From Actinoplanes derwentensis (GTDB lineage Bacteria; Actinomycetota; Actinomycetes; Mycobacteriales; Micromonosporaceae), in contig NZ_LT629758.1 of the NCBI RefSeq assembly GCF_900104725.1, positions 2,046,001 through 2,110,000 on the forward strand: a stretch of DNA of 64,000 nt. The letters run 5' to 3'. Shown here piece by piece: positions 49,337 through 59,367 of the stretch. The notes beneath the pieces are model-generated. The model was not told the DNA's origin and made no database searches. It was given only the letters and a program-made list of their open reading frames with translations. Position numbers and translations under genes: made by a program. Position 1 is the stretch's first letter, and every line of letters begins with the position of its first letter.

Positions 49337-52240
49337 ATGGTCCGCATCATCGCGACCAACCGGGCACCTCGTCTGCGCCTCGGTGGCCCGATCGTCGGCC
49401 GCCGCCCCGAACAGGACCTTCTCCGAGCCGCCGTGGCCGCCGCCACCACCGGTTCCGGCGGCGTTCTCCTGCTCGTCGGTGAGGCCGGCATCGGCAAGAC
49501 CCGCCTGGCGGCCGAGACGTCCCGATGGGCCCGCGACACCGGCATGCGCGCTCTCCGGGGACGGGCGACATCCGGTACGGACCACTACCGCCCGCTCCGG
49601 GAAGCCTTCATGGCGGCCCTGCGCCGCACCGGCCCACCCACCGACGAGCGGCTGACCCCGTACCGGGCGGCCCTGTCCCGCCTGCTCCCCGAATGGCGCC
49701 ACCCGGACCAGGGGGCCGCCGGGCCCGACGAGTCGCCGGTGGTCCTCGCCGAGGCGGTGTTGCGGCTGCTCACCGCGTTCGCGGTGGACGACGGGGCGAC
49801 CGTGGGGTGCCTGATCGTGCTGGAGGACCTGCACGACGCCGACGCGGAGACCCTCGCCGTGCTGGACTACCTGGCCGACCACCTCGCCGATGAACCGGTC
49901 GTGCTCGTCGGAACCGCCCGCCCCGGAACCGCCCTGGTCCGCGAACTGTCCCGGCGGCGCGCCGCCACCGTCCTGGAGATCACCGCCCTCACCGGCGACG
50001 AGGTCGCCACCCTCGCCGGATCCTGTCTGGGCACCACGGCGGACCAGGTCCCCGGCCCGGTGCTGGACCGGTTGCGCGACACCGCCGACGGCATCCCGTT
50101 CCACGTCGAGGAACTGCTCACCGGCATGGTCCTGGACGGCGCGATCACCGTCGACGGCGACGGCTGGCGCCCCCGTACACCGTGGCGGGCGACCATCCCG
50201 GCGTCGCTCGCCACGATCCTGGCCACCCGCGCCGACGGTCTCGGCCCGCAGACCCGGGAGTTGCTGCGGGTGGCGGCCCTGTTCGGTGTCCGGTTCCCGG
50301 CCGAGGTCGCCGCCGAGGCGGCCGGGATCGACGCCGAGACCCTGACCCGATGCCTGCGCGCCGCCGGCGACGCACACCTGATCATTGCCGACGGCGAACC
50401 CGGCGGGTACGCCTTCCGGCACGCCCTGACCGCCGAAGCCCTGCGCGCCGGCCTGCTCCCGGCCGAGACCGCGGAGCTCTCCCGCCGGGCCGCCAGCTCG
50501 ATCGAACGACGGCACCCCGGCCTGCCGCAGACCTGGGCAGACCTGGCCGCCGACCTCTGGTTCCAGGCCGGCCACCCCCGGCGTACCGCCGAGATCCGGA
50601 CCGTCCTGGCCGAACGCGCCCGTCTGCAGGGCGCCGTCACCACCGCGATCACCCAGGCCGAACGCGCCCTGTCCCGGCTGGTGGACGGGGACGTGCCGGA
50701 GCCGGTCATGACCGGGCTGCGGGCGGTGCTGCTGGACGCGCTCATCGACGCCGGGGAGATCGAGCGGGCCGCCGCTCTCGGCACCTGGCTGGACCTGCAC
50801 GCACCGTCCGGGCAGCGGGCCGCCGTGCACCTGCGCCTGGCCCGCGCCGCCGGAGCCGCCGGCCGCTGGGCGGAAGGGCTGCGGCAGACCGCCGGGGTCC
50901 GGGAACTCGGGCCCGGCCCGGAGATCGCCGCCGAAGTGGACGCCGTGGAGGCGTTCCTGGTGTTCGGGCATCCGGCGCCGGACCGGATGGCCCGGGCGCA
51001 GCGCCTGGCCGCCACCGCGCTGCGCGACACCCACCGGCCGGAGGTCGCCTGTGCCGCCCTGGAGGTGCTGGCGAGCTGCGCCCGCGCCCGGGACCTGGAC
51101 GAGGCCCGGGAACTGTGTGACCGGGCGCTGGCCCTCGCCGACGAGCACCACCTCACCACCTGGCGGGTCCGGATGCTGTTCCACCTGGGCGTTCTGGACG
51201 TCATCCACCACGTGGACCCGGCCCGGTTGCGGCTAGCGCACGAGACCGCGACCGTCGCGGGCGCCGTCGTCACCGGGCTGGTGATCGAATGCGAACTGGC
51301 GGTCGCCCATCTGACCCGCGGCGAGTTCGCCGAGGCGGAGCGACGGGCCGGGCACGCCGAACAGACCGCCGCCCGGCTCCGGCTGACCGCGACCCGGCTG
51401 ATCGCCCTCGCGCTGCGTGTCTGCGTCGCCGCCCATTCCGGGTCCAAGTCCGAAACCGATCAGCGGTACGGGCGGTACCGCGCGCTCGGCGGCGAGGACG
51501 TCGATCACGCGGCGGCCGTCTGGGGACTGGGACTCGGCTTCGGGGCGCTGCTCGACGACGACCGGGAACGCGCCTGGCATCTGCTGGACCGGGCGGTCGC
51601 CAAGGAGGACGACCTGCCACCGCACTACCTGTCGTTCAACCGTGGCCCGCACCTGCTGCTCGCCGTGCTGACCGGCAAGGCGGGCCGCGCCGAACACGAC
51701 GGCCTGGCCGATTCGGCGCCCGGCCGGGCCCGCTGGAACCGGCAGTTCGTCCTGCTCAGCCGGGCCGTTCTGGACGGCCGTGCGGGTGACGGTGCCGGGG
51801 CCGCTGCGGCGGTCGCCGAGTTCGAGGAGCTGTCGGCGCCCTACCCGCTGGCCCGGCACCTGGGGCTGCGGCTGATCGGCGAGGCGGCCGCCATCGACGG
51901 CTGGGGCCGGCCGCGGGAGTGGCTGACCACGGCCGAGAACCACTTCCACCGGACCGGGGCGGTACGGGCGGCGGCCGCGTGCCGGGAACGGCTGCGGGCG
52001 ATGGGCGTACCGCTGCGGCAGCGCCGCCGGGGCAGCGACCGGATCCCACCCGACCTGCGCCGTGCCGGAGTTACCGTGCGTGAGTACGAGGTTCTGCAAC
52101 TGATCGTCGAACGGCTCGGCAACAAACAGATCGGCGCCCGGCTGTTCCTGTCACCGCGAACCGTCGAGAAACACGTGGCCGGGCTGCTGCTCAAGACCGG
52201 GCTGCCGGACCGGGGCGCGCTCGCCCGCGAATACGGGTAG
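49337..52240 (+). CDS. LuxR-type AAA regulator (LAL family)
   Basis: A 967-residue large ATP-binding LuxR protein: Walker A GEAGIGKT at 48-55, Walker B region CLIVLEDLHDAD near 160, a long helical/TPR-like middle and a C-terminal LuxR helix-turn-helix (VTVREYEVLQLIVERLGNKQIGARL-type, then LSPRTVEKHV). LAL proteins activate sugar-use or secondary-metabolite genes. It is divergent from the pectate lyase and may regulate it or the secreted protein downstream. ATG 49337 fits; no strong ribosome site. Confidence 0.9.
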   Translation: MVRIIATNRAPRLRLGGPIVGRRPEQDLLRAAVAAATTGSGGVLLLVGEAGIGKTRLAAETSRWARDTGMRALRGRATSGTDHYRPLREAFMAALRRTGPPTDERLTPYRAALSRLLPEWRHPDQGAAGPDESPVVLAEAVLRLLTAFAVDDGATVGCLIVLEDLHDADAETLAVLDYLADHLADEPVVLVGTARPGTALVRELSRRRAATVLEITALTGDEVATLAGSCLGTTADQVPGPVLDRLRDTADGIPFHVEELLTGMVLDGAITVDGDGWRPRTPWRATIPASLATILATRADGLGPQTRELLRVAALFGVRFPAEVAAEAAGIDAETLTRCLRAAGDAHLIIADGEPGGYAFRHALTAEALRAGLLPAETAELSRRAASSIERRHPGLPQTWADLAADLWFQAGHPRRTAEIRTVLAERARLQGAVTTAITQAERALSRLVDGDVPEPVMTGLRAVLLDALIDAGEIERAAALGTWLDLHAPSGQRAAVHLRLARAAGAAGRWAEGLRQTAGVRELGPGPEIAAEVDAVEAFLVFGHPAPDRMARAQRLAATALRDTHRPEVACAALEVLASCARARDLDEARELCDRALALADEHHLTTWRVRMLFHLGVLDVIHHVDPARLRLAHETATVAGAVVTGLVIECELAVAHLTRGEFAEAERRAGHAEQTAARLRLTATRLIALALRVCVAAHSGSKSETDQRYGRYRALGGEDVDHAAAVWGLGLGFGALLDDDRERAWHLLDRAVAKEDDLPPHYLSFNRGPHLLLAVLTGKAGRAEHDGLADSAPGRARWNRQFVLLSRAVLDGRAGDGAGAAAAVAEFEELSAPYPLARHLGLRLIGEAAAIDGWGRPREWLTTAENHFHRTGAVRAAAACRERLRAMGVPLRQRRRGSDRIPPDLRRAGVTVREYEVLQLIVERLGNKQIGARLFLSPRTVEKHVAGLLLKTGLPDRGALAREYG

Positions 52241-52306
52241 TCCGGCGGCGAACATGGGTTGATCGACTTCGTCGTCTACGGGCCGGCCGGCCACAGACTG
52301 CGGAGC

Positions 52307-53398
52307 ATGAAATCACTACTGGCAGTGATCATCGCTGCTTCTCTGGTGGAGCCGTCGTCCGCGTGGACCGTGGTGTCCACGCCCAGCCCCAGCCGGTCGT
52401 CGAACCTGCTGCGGGGTGTCGTCTCGGCCGGCCCGGACGCGGTCTGGTCGGTCGGGACGTTCACTCCGGACGGCAGCGGCTACCAGCGGGCTCTCACCCA
52501 GCACTGGAACGGGACGCAGTGGCGTACCGTCGCCGTCCCGAACTTCTCCGGCGACCACGACACACTGACCGCGGTGGACGCGGTGTCACCGGGTGACGTG
52601 TGGACGGTCGGCCTCACCTCCACGGGCGTCTTCGACCCCGCCCTGCCCGCCTACCCCTCGGGCGCGCGGCCGGTCGTCGCCCACGGGGACGGCGTCTCCT
52701 GGACGGTCACCGAACTGCCCGGCGACGGGTACCTGACCGCCGTCGACATGGTCTCCGCCCGCGACGGCTGGGCGGTCGGCTCCACCGGCGGGCAGGCCCT
52801 GATCCTGCGCTGGAACGGCACCACCTGGACCGCCGTGCCGGCCCCGGACCTGGGCACCCGGCCGGTCCACCTGACCGGGGTGCTCGGGGACTGGGCGGTC
52901 GGCTACACCGGGGCGCTCGGCGGGCCGGCCGAGGCGGTGATCCTGCACTGGGACGGGCTCGGCTGGCAGCCGGTGCGGCTCGACATCGACCGGACCGTGC
53001 AGACCGCGCTGTTCAGCGTCGCGGCGGTCACCGATCAGGACGCGTGGGCGGTCGGGTACAGCTGGGCGGCCGGGAAGCGGGCCGGGTTCGCGCTGCGCTG
53101 GAACGGGCGCGACTGGGTCCGGGTGCCGGTCGACGTACCGCAGGAGGGCACCCAGTTGCGCAGTGTGGTGGCCGTTCCCACCGGCGTGTGGGCGGTCGGC
53201 TACCACATCGTCGACGGTGTGGACAACGCGCTGGTCATGTCGTACGACGGCAAGGGTTTTGTCAAGGATCCTCCGCCCGGCCTGCCGCAGAACGTCGCCG
53301 GAACCGCGATCACCGGGGTGGCCGCCACCCCGGCCGGTGAACTGTGGGCGGTCGGCTGTCTCGGCGGGGCGACCCGGGTGCTGCGGCGGATGACCTGA
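52307..53398 (+). CDS. Secreted beta-propeller-like protein with W-AVG repeats
   Basis: A 363-residue protein with a short Sec signal (MKSLLAVIIAASLVEPSSA). The mature part has at least seven blades marked by W/V-x-VG motifs: VWSVGTF, VWTVGLT, GWAVGST, DWAVGYT, AWAVGYS, VWAVGYH and LWAVGCL, each following a HWNG/RWNG-type strand. The pattern is that of a seven-bladed propeller seen in secreted actinobacterial proteins; ligand and activity unknown. ATG 52307 is preferred over an upstream start because the signal peptide then begins correctly. Same strand as the LAL regulator, 66 bp downstream. Confidence 0.7.
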   Translation: MKSLLAVIIAASLVEPSSAWTVVSTPSPSRSSNLLRGVVSAGPDAVWSVGTFTPDGSGYQRALTQHWNGTQWRTVAVPNFSGDHDTLTAVDAVSPGDVWTVGLTSTGVFDPALPAYPSGARPVVAHGDGVSWTVTELPGDGYLTAVDMVSARDGWAVGSTGGQALILRWNGTTWTAVPAPDLGTRPVHLTGVLGDWAVGYTGALGGPAEAVILHWDGLGWQPVRLDIDRTVQTALFSVAAVTDQDAWAVGYSWAAGKRAGFALRWNGRDWVRVPVDVPQEGTQLRSVVAVPTGVWAVGYHIVDGVDNALVMSYDGKGFVKDPPPGLPQNVAGTAITGVAATPAGELWAVGCLGGATRVLRRMT

Positions 53399-53486
53399 AT
53401 CCGGGTGGCGGCCACCCATGTGGGCGGGGTGCGGTCGCTGGCAGCGTTCCCGGCATCCGAGTAACCGATCCGATGGGAGACCGACA

Positions 53487-53975
53487 GTGAGATTGTGGAG
53501 AACGATCGCCGTCCCGGCGGTGACCGCGGCCCTCGCCCTGGCCACGACCGCCGTACCCGCCCAGGCCGCGCCGGTGCGGGCCTGCGCCGGCCAGGCCGGA
53601 GTCTTCAACGCCTGCCTGACCATCGAGGGCACCCTCACTCCCAACGTCTGGCGGGTCACCGCCGGCCTGGACCGGTACATGTCGCAGGCGGCGTGTGAGG
53701 CGATCCTGCCGGTCGGTGAGTTCGGTGGCGCGCTCTACTCCAACGACGACGGGTTCCTCGACGAGCTGACCCTCGCGTGGGTGGCGTGCGGACCCGCCGG
53801 GCTCGGGGTCGAGTTCGTCGAGGACGAGCCGTACTACGTCCTGGACGAGGACACCGACGGCAAGGACGAGCTGTACGCGAAGATCAACTACTTCAACCCG
53901 ACTACCGGCCGATCCGAGGTCTACCAGACCGGGCTGGTCCAGAAGGAGTTCCGCAAGGGGATCCCGGTCGACTGA
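53487..53975 (+). CDS. Secreted small protein of unknown function
   Basis: A 162-residue protein with a Sec signal (about 1-29, ending PAQAA) and four cysteines in the mature part (ACAGQ, NACLT, QAACEA, WVACG), probably two disulfides. An acidic stretch (YVLDEDTDGKDELYAKI) looks able to bind calcium. GGGAGA lies 8 bp before GTG 53487. No family recognised; follows the propeller gene after 88 bp. Confidence 0.65.
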   Translation: MRLWRTIAVPAVTAALALATTAVPAQAAPVRACAGQAGVFNACLTIEGTLTPNVWRVTAGLDRYMSQAACEAILPVGEFGGALYSNDDGFLDELTLAWVACGPAGLGVEFVEDEPYYVLDEDTDGKDELYAKINYFNPTTGRSEVYQTGLVQKEFRKGIPVD

Positions 53976-54040
53976 GACGACACGGGCCGGCCGGGTGGGT
54001 TCACCGGGCCGGCCCGCACCCACCGGGGGAGAATGCGGGC

Positions 54041-54469
54041 ATGGCGACGAAGATGACCGAGACCGAGGTTCGTGACTTCCTCACGGCCGGCACCCGGACC
54101 GGAAAACTGGCGACGGTACGCGCCGACGGCTCCCCGCACGTGGTGCCGATCTGGTTCGTGCTCGACGGCGACGACCTGGTGTTCAACACCGGCGCCGACA
54201 CCGTCAAAGGCAAGGCGATCCTCCGGGACCCGCGGGTGGCGATCTGTGTGGACTCCGAGATCGCCCCGTTCGCGTACGTCACCGTCCGCGGCACCGCCAC
54301 CGTCAGCACCGACCTGCCCGACATGCTGATCTGGGCCACCCGGATCGCCCACCGTTACATGGGCGCTGACCTGGCCGAGCAGTACGGCACCCGCAACGCC
54401 GTCGACGGTGAACTGCTGGTCCGGGTCCGGATGGCGAGGATCCACGGGTTCACCGGCGTCGCCTCATGA
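54041..54469 (+). CDS. PPOX-class F420-dependent oxidoreductase
   Basis: A 142-residue split-barrel flavin/deazaflavin reductase-like protein: LATVRADGSPHVVPIWFVLDG, NTGADTVKGKAILRDPRVAI and the TVRGTATV strand are typical of the actinobacterial F420-dependent PPOX family. Substrate unknown; many act on biliverdin, pyridoxine phosphate analogues or xenobiotics. ATG 54041 has GGGGGAGA upstream. It converges on the membrane protein gene, whose end overlaps it by 6 bp. Confidence 0.83.
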   Translation: MATKMTETEVRDFLTAGTRTGKLATVRADGSPHVVPIWFVLDGDDLVFNTGADTVKGKAILRDPRVAICVDSEIAPFAYVTVRGTATVSTDLPDMLIWATRIAHRYMGADLAEQYGTRNAVDGELLVRVRMARIHGFTGVAS

Positions 54470-55534
54470 CCGGGCGTCCACCCCGACCCGACGGTTCATC
54501 GCCGACCGCAGCCGGTGCCGCACCGTCAGACTCGGCGTGAACGAGCGCGGCTCCCGGATCCGCCGGTTCCCGATCTTGCGCCAGAACCGTTCCGGGCACT
54601 CGCCGCGCAGACTGCGGAAATCGGGGTACGGCACCGGCGTCAACTCCAGCGACAGCCACGCGTCGGTGGTCAGCACCCGGTGCCACTCGGCCAGCGGCAT
54701 CCGCAGGTAGTGCTCCGGCTTCGCCGACTTGTCCACCGACGTGACGGTCAGGACCTTCACGTAGCCGGGCGTCCGCTCCCACACCACCACCGGCCGGTCC
54801 TTGTGGTTGTCGTCGTCGTGGATGATCGCCGCGTTCCACACCTGACCCGGCTCCGGCGGCCAGCTCGCCAGCCCCGGCGGGCGCGGCCAGAACGGCGGCC
54901 CGTGCCGCAGCCACCGCCGCAGCCGCCACCCACCGGTCAGCACCGCGACCAGCCCGGCCGCCGCGAGCACCACGATCAGCAGCGTCACCGCCAGCTCCCG
55001 AGGATCGGTGCTCCGGGTCGCGAACGGTCCCGGCCCGAGCGCGGCCGCACCGGCCACCACCAGCAGGATCACCCCGTCCCGGATCAGCAGCACCGGCCAG
55101 TACCCGGTGTCCAGCACCCGCCAGCACGCCAGATAGCCGGCCGTCACGATCGCCGACACCAGCCACGCCCGCACCAGCGAGGTCGTCCCCGCGGTCGACA
55201 GCTCGGCCCCCACGACCAGCGTCACCAGCAGCGCCGCCCGCACCGCGATCCACCCGGACGACGACTTCCACCAGGCCGGGCTCACCCACCGCGTCACCAC
55301 GAACGCCGCCACCGGTGCCAGCCCGGCGGCCACGAAGTCGAGCACCGTCAGCGAACGACCGAGGTCGACGATCAACAGCACCGGCGCCGGTACGATCAAC
55401 GACCCGGCCGCCACCACGAACGGCGCCGCGAACCCCGCCGACGGATAGCCCCGTCGTCTGCGCCAGTGGAACCGGTTGCCCGGCCCCGGCGTGACCAGCG
55501 CGCCCAGCAGAACCGGGACCAGGATCAGAAGCAT
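54464..55534 (-). CDS. Polytopic membrane protein with C-terminal PemK-like domain
   Basis: A 356-residue protein with six or seven hydrophobic helices (about 2-205) and a soluble C-terminal part. The segment PEPGQVWNAAIIHDDDNHKD, followed by RPVVVWE and VLTVTSVDKS (about 228-275), matches the SH3-like core of PemK/MazF toxins and related type II proteins. Fusion to a membrane domain is unusual; the last 80 residues are basic. It may be a non-toxic PemK-like binding module. ATG 55534 begins the first helix, but no ribosome site is clear. Convergent with the F420-type gene. Confidence 0.6.
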   Translation of the reverse strand: MLLILVPVLLGALVTPGPGNRFHWRRRRGYPSAGFAAPFVVAAGSLIVPAPVLLIVDLGRSLTVLDFVAAGLAPVAAFVVTRWVSPAWWKSSSGWIAVRAALLVTLVVGAELSTAGTTSLVRAWLVSAIVTAGYLACWRVLDTGYWPVLLIRDGVILLVVAGAAALGPGPFATRSTDPRELAVTLLIVVLAAAGLVAVLTGGWRLRRWLRHGPPFWPRPPGLASWPPEPGQVWNAAIIHDDDNHKDRPVVVWERTPGYVKVLTVTSVDKSAKPEHYLRMPLAEWHRVLTTDAWLSLELTPVPYPDFRSLRGECPERFWRKIGNRRIREPRSFTPSLTVRHRLRSAMNRRVGVDARS

Positions 55535-55540
55535 CCGCGA

Positions 55541-55816
55541 ATGGTGCCGTCGTCGATGCGCCACCCGTCGGACAGCCGGTACGCCGATCACGGTCCTTCG
55601 CCCGGATAGCCGTCGTACGGCTATCAGCTGCGAGCCGCCCTGCAACTGGCGCTCGGCCCGATGGCCGACGCCCTCAAAGAGAGCAAGGTCTACGTCACTC
55701 TCACCCGGCTGGAGCGCGCCGGCCTGGTCAGCTCCGAGCGCAAGGTCTGCGCGCTCACCGCTGCCGGGTGGCAGCGGGGTGTCGACTGGCTGGAGGCCTG
55801 CGCCCCATTGCTGTAA
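55541..55816 (+). pseudogene. PadR-family regulator remnant
   Basis: From 55616 the frame reads YGYQLRAALQLALGP, then ESKVYVTLTRLERAGLV and SSERK to a TAA at 55814, which is the PadR winged helix (GYQL... VY.TL.RLE..GLV). An in-frame TAG at 55607-55609 cuts it from the upstream start codons at 55541 and 55556, and about ten residues normally between the first two helices are missing. It is most likely a dead gene, although a short product from an internal start cannot be excluded. Confidence 0.6.
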
Positions 55817-55863
55817 GGCAAGGGGTTCAGCGGCACGTCACCGCGATGGTTGCCCGCAGAACC

Positions 55864-55905
55864 CTGACAAGCGGCCGCCCGCACCAGCGGACGGCCGCTT
55901 GTCAG
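55864..55905. terminator. Terminator hairpin
   Basis: Perfect 14-bp stem (CTGACAAGCGGCCG and complement) with a 14-nt loop, 12 bp beyond the stop of the minus-strand secreted protein gene at 55918. It can serve both strands. Confidence 0.7.
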
Positions 55906-55917
55906 ACCTGTCCGGGC

Positions 55918-56250
55918 TTACGCGAGTTCGGTCGTGGCGCCCAGGATGTAGCCGTGCGAAGACGGGCACTGCGCCGCGGAGGGCAGCTGGGTCTGCGGGG
56001 CGAACCAGTACCCGTAGAAGTAGGTTCCGCCGGAGGTCGGGCTCGGGGCGCAGGTGATCCGGACCCGGTAGTAGCCGGTCCCGATCTGGCACCGCGTCCA
56101 GGACGACATGTTCGACCAGTTGATGTTCTTGGAGGCGATGGTGCAGAGGTTCGGCTTCGCCGCGGCCGGCGTGGCGGTGGCGGCGACAACGGTGCCGGCC
56201 GCCAGCGGCAGCATGGCGGCGCCGATCAGGGCCCTTCGCAGACGAGACAT
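55918..56250 (-). CDS. Small secreted cysteine-containing protein
   Basis: A 110-residue protein with a Sec signal (about 1-31, TPAAA) and a mature part of about 80 residues, rich in Tyr/Ser/Thr with four cysteines (NLCTI, TRCQIG, ITCAPS, AQCPSS). The block IGTGYYRVRITCAPSPTSGG recalls small extracellular actinobacterial proteins of unknown role. GGAAGGAAAC precedes ATG 56250. Terminator at 55864-55905. Confidence 0.65.
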   Translation of the reverse strand: MSRLRRALIGAAMLPLAAGTVVAATATPAAAKPNLCTIASKNINWSNMSSWTRCQIGTGYYRVRITCAPSPTSGGTYFYGYWFAPQTQLPSAAQCPSSHGYILGATTELA

Positions 56251-56283
56251 CGGTGTTTCCTTCCCCGTGTGGACAAAGCGACG

Positions 56284-56556
56284 ATGATCATTGCACGAGC
56301 GGTTCGCCGGTGGGAATGGGTGGACGTGCTGGAGAGGGACGCCGCGGACTACGGGCTGCCGGTGCGCCGCCGGCGACAACATGCCTCAGCCCGGGAGATC
56401 GGAAGTCTGGTGTCTACGGCGAGCCGGTTGCCCCCGGAACAGGTCGAACTCCTGATCGCGCAGGCCCGGAGCGGTGACCCGGCGGCCGCCCATGCGGTGG
56501 GCGTCGTCAGGACGCGCCTGCCGGGACTGATCCGGGGTGGGCGGCCGGGAGCGTAG
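56284..56556 (+). CDS. Hypothetical 90-aa protein
   Basis: An open frame from ATG 56284 to 56556 with good codon bias, coding a basic, helical 90-residue protein (VRRWEWVDVLERDAADYGLP; LPPEQVELLIAQARSGDPAA). No signal peptide or membrane helix and no family recognised. Start is 33 bp from the divergent secreted protein gene and lacks a ribosome site. Confidence 0.4.
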   Translation: MIIARAVRRWEWVDVLERDAADYGLPVRRRRQHASAREIGSLVSTASRLPPEQVELLIAQARSGDPAAAHAVGVVRTRLPGLIRGGRPGA

Positions 56557-56701
56557 GTGATGGGCACGATGGCAGCCGGTCAGTCCGGGCCGCCTCCGCC
56601 CGGCGGCCGCGCCGACGGCCTTGCCGGTACGCCTGTCTCGCGCGGACTCTCGCGATCGGCCATGCACTGCGGTCGGTCGCGGTTTCTGTCGTACCCCCGC
56701 G

Positions 56702-57343
56702 TTATGTTCGTGGCCAGTCGGACAACCGGGAGCGGAGGGCGGAGATGGCGGCGCGGTCCAGTCCGTAAAGGGTGAAGCGGGCGTCGTCGAGGCGGTCGAG
56801 GTAACGGCCTGCGTCGGCGATGTCCTCGGGGTCGAGGGCCGGGTCGGCGGCGTGGGCGAGTTCCAGGACCCGGGGGAGGGGGTAACGTTCGAGAGCTGCG
56901 GCGACGTCGATGTAATCGCGGACTTCGCGCCGGTTGACCAGGGCGGCGACCTTCGTGGCGACCAGGTCGTCGAGGTGCATGACCGGGCCGAGGTCCATCA
57001 CCACGGGGGCTCGGTTGCGGTCCAGGCGGCACAGGGTGAGGCGTAGGGCGCGGTGTTCGCCCGCGACCAGGAACTCCTGGATGTCGGCGTTCATGCCTTC
57101 GAACAGTTCGTCGGCTTCCTCGGGGACCACACGGTAACCGGCGGCGGTCAGTGCGGACGTCACCTCGCCGGCTGCGGCGGCCACCGCTCCGGCCGTGTCG
57201 GTGAACAGGTCGAGGTCTTCGGTGGGGCGGGCCACCAGGCCGTTGACCAGCCAGGCGACGCCGCCGCCGAGGACGAAGCCGTGTTTGTCGGCGACGTTGA
57301 GGGCGATCCGGGCGATGTCGCGGTAGAAGTCGTCGACGCTCAC
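56702..57343 (-). CDS. AbiEii/AbiGii-like nucleotidyltransferase
   Basis: A 213-residue nucleotidyltransferase. The signature GGGVAWLVNGLVARPTEDLD contains the glycine lead-in and the catalytic Asp pair in DLDLF; a third acidic residue lies in VMDLGPV. The family includes AbiEii toxins of type IV toxin-antitoxin phage-defence systems and other small nucleotidyltransferases. GTG 57343 overlaps the stop of the upstream gene (GTGA), so the pair is co-translated. A housekeeping nucleotidyltransferase is possible, but no other context suggests it. Confidence 0.78.
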   Translation of the reverse strand: MSVDDFYRDIARIALNVADKHGFVLGGGVAWLVNGLVARPTEDLDLFTDTAGAVAAAAGEVTSALTAAGYRVVPEEADELFEGMNADIQEFLVAGEHRALRLTLCRLDRNRAPVVMDLGPVMHLDDLVATKVAALVNRREVRDYIDVAAALERYPLPRVLELAHAADPALDPEDIADAGRYLDRLDDARFTLYGLDRAAISALRSRLSDWPRT

Positions 57344-57684
57344 GCGGCGATGGCCAGCGCGCGCAGCCGGGGGTGACGTGCTTCCCAGGCGGCGCGGACT
57401 CCACGGGGGAGGTTGAGTTCGGGCCACAGCCGGATCAGGACCGTGCCGTTGACGTATTCGCGCAGCTCGTCGACGCGGATGGCTTCGCGGAGCACGTTCT
57501 CATACATCCACAGCAGCATGGTGTGCTGGCTCAGGTCGAAGGCCCGCTGCGGCTGCCACCAGAGGCGCAGCGGCAGCTCGACGATCCCGGTGGCAGGGCC
57601 GTGCAGCTCGCCGAGCGTCCCCGCCACGACCACGGGCCGGTGCGGCCGGGCGAGGTGTGTGACCGGGGCGGTACTCACTGACAT
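57340..57684 (-). CDS. Partner of the AbiEii-like protein, candidate antitoxin
   Basis: A 114-residue protein (LRLWWQPQRAFDLSQHTMLL, YVNGTVLIRLWPELNLPRGV) read just before, and overlapping, the nucleotidyltransferase. It lacks the winged-helix AbiEi antitoxin domain, so if this is a toxin-antitoxin pair it is not the standard kind. No ribosome site is clear at ATG 57684; the promoter lies in the 200-bp region shared with the monooxygenase leader. Confidence 0.55.
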   Translation of the reverse strand: MSVSTAPVTHLARPHRPVVVAGTLGELHGPATGIVELPLRLWWQPQRAFDLSQHTMLLWMYENVLREAIRVDELREYVNGTVLIRLWPELNLPRGVRAAWEARHPRLRALAIAA

Positions 57685-57725
57685 GTCATCAGCCTAAACC
57701 GACACACCGTACAGAAGGCAAACAG

Positions 57726-57759
57726 CTAGGTTCCTAGGATGGTCTAGCGGGTGTAATGT
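57726..57759 (+). promoter_or_regulatory. Promoter with palindrome for the monooxygenase leader
   Basis: TAATGT (57754-57759) resembles a -10 box. A weak -35 (TTCCTA, 57731) 17 bp upstream overlaps the palindrome CTAGGTTCCTAG (57726-57737), a possible repressor site. Confidence 0.45.
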
Positions 57760-57817
57760 GGCCAGCATCGTCGATGTCAGCCGAGGGAGGTGAGACCCCA
57801 TGAACGCAGTGATGAGG

Positions 57818-59266
<1,449 letters not shown>

Positions 59267-59275
59267 CGCCCATCT

Positions 59276-59318
59276 GTGTGGTGACTTCGGGTGCGAATCG
59301 CACCCGAAGTCACCACAC
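59276..59318. terminator. 43-nt perfect hairpin after the monooxygenase
   Basis: 20-bp perfect arms (59276-59295 and 59299-59318) around the loop AAT, 9 bp past the monooxygenase stop. Exceptionally stable; a terminator without T-tract, or a dyad operator for the glycosyltransferase 49 bp further. Confidence 0.65.
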
Positions 59319-59367
59319 GAGCCTGGCGAACCGGAGCCGGCGGCGGATCTCTGATAGAACGGCTTCC

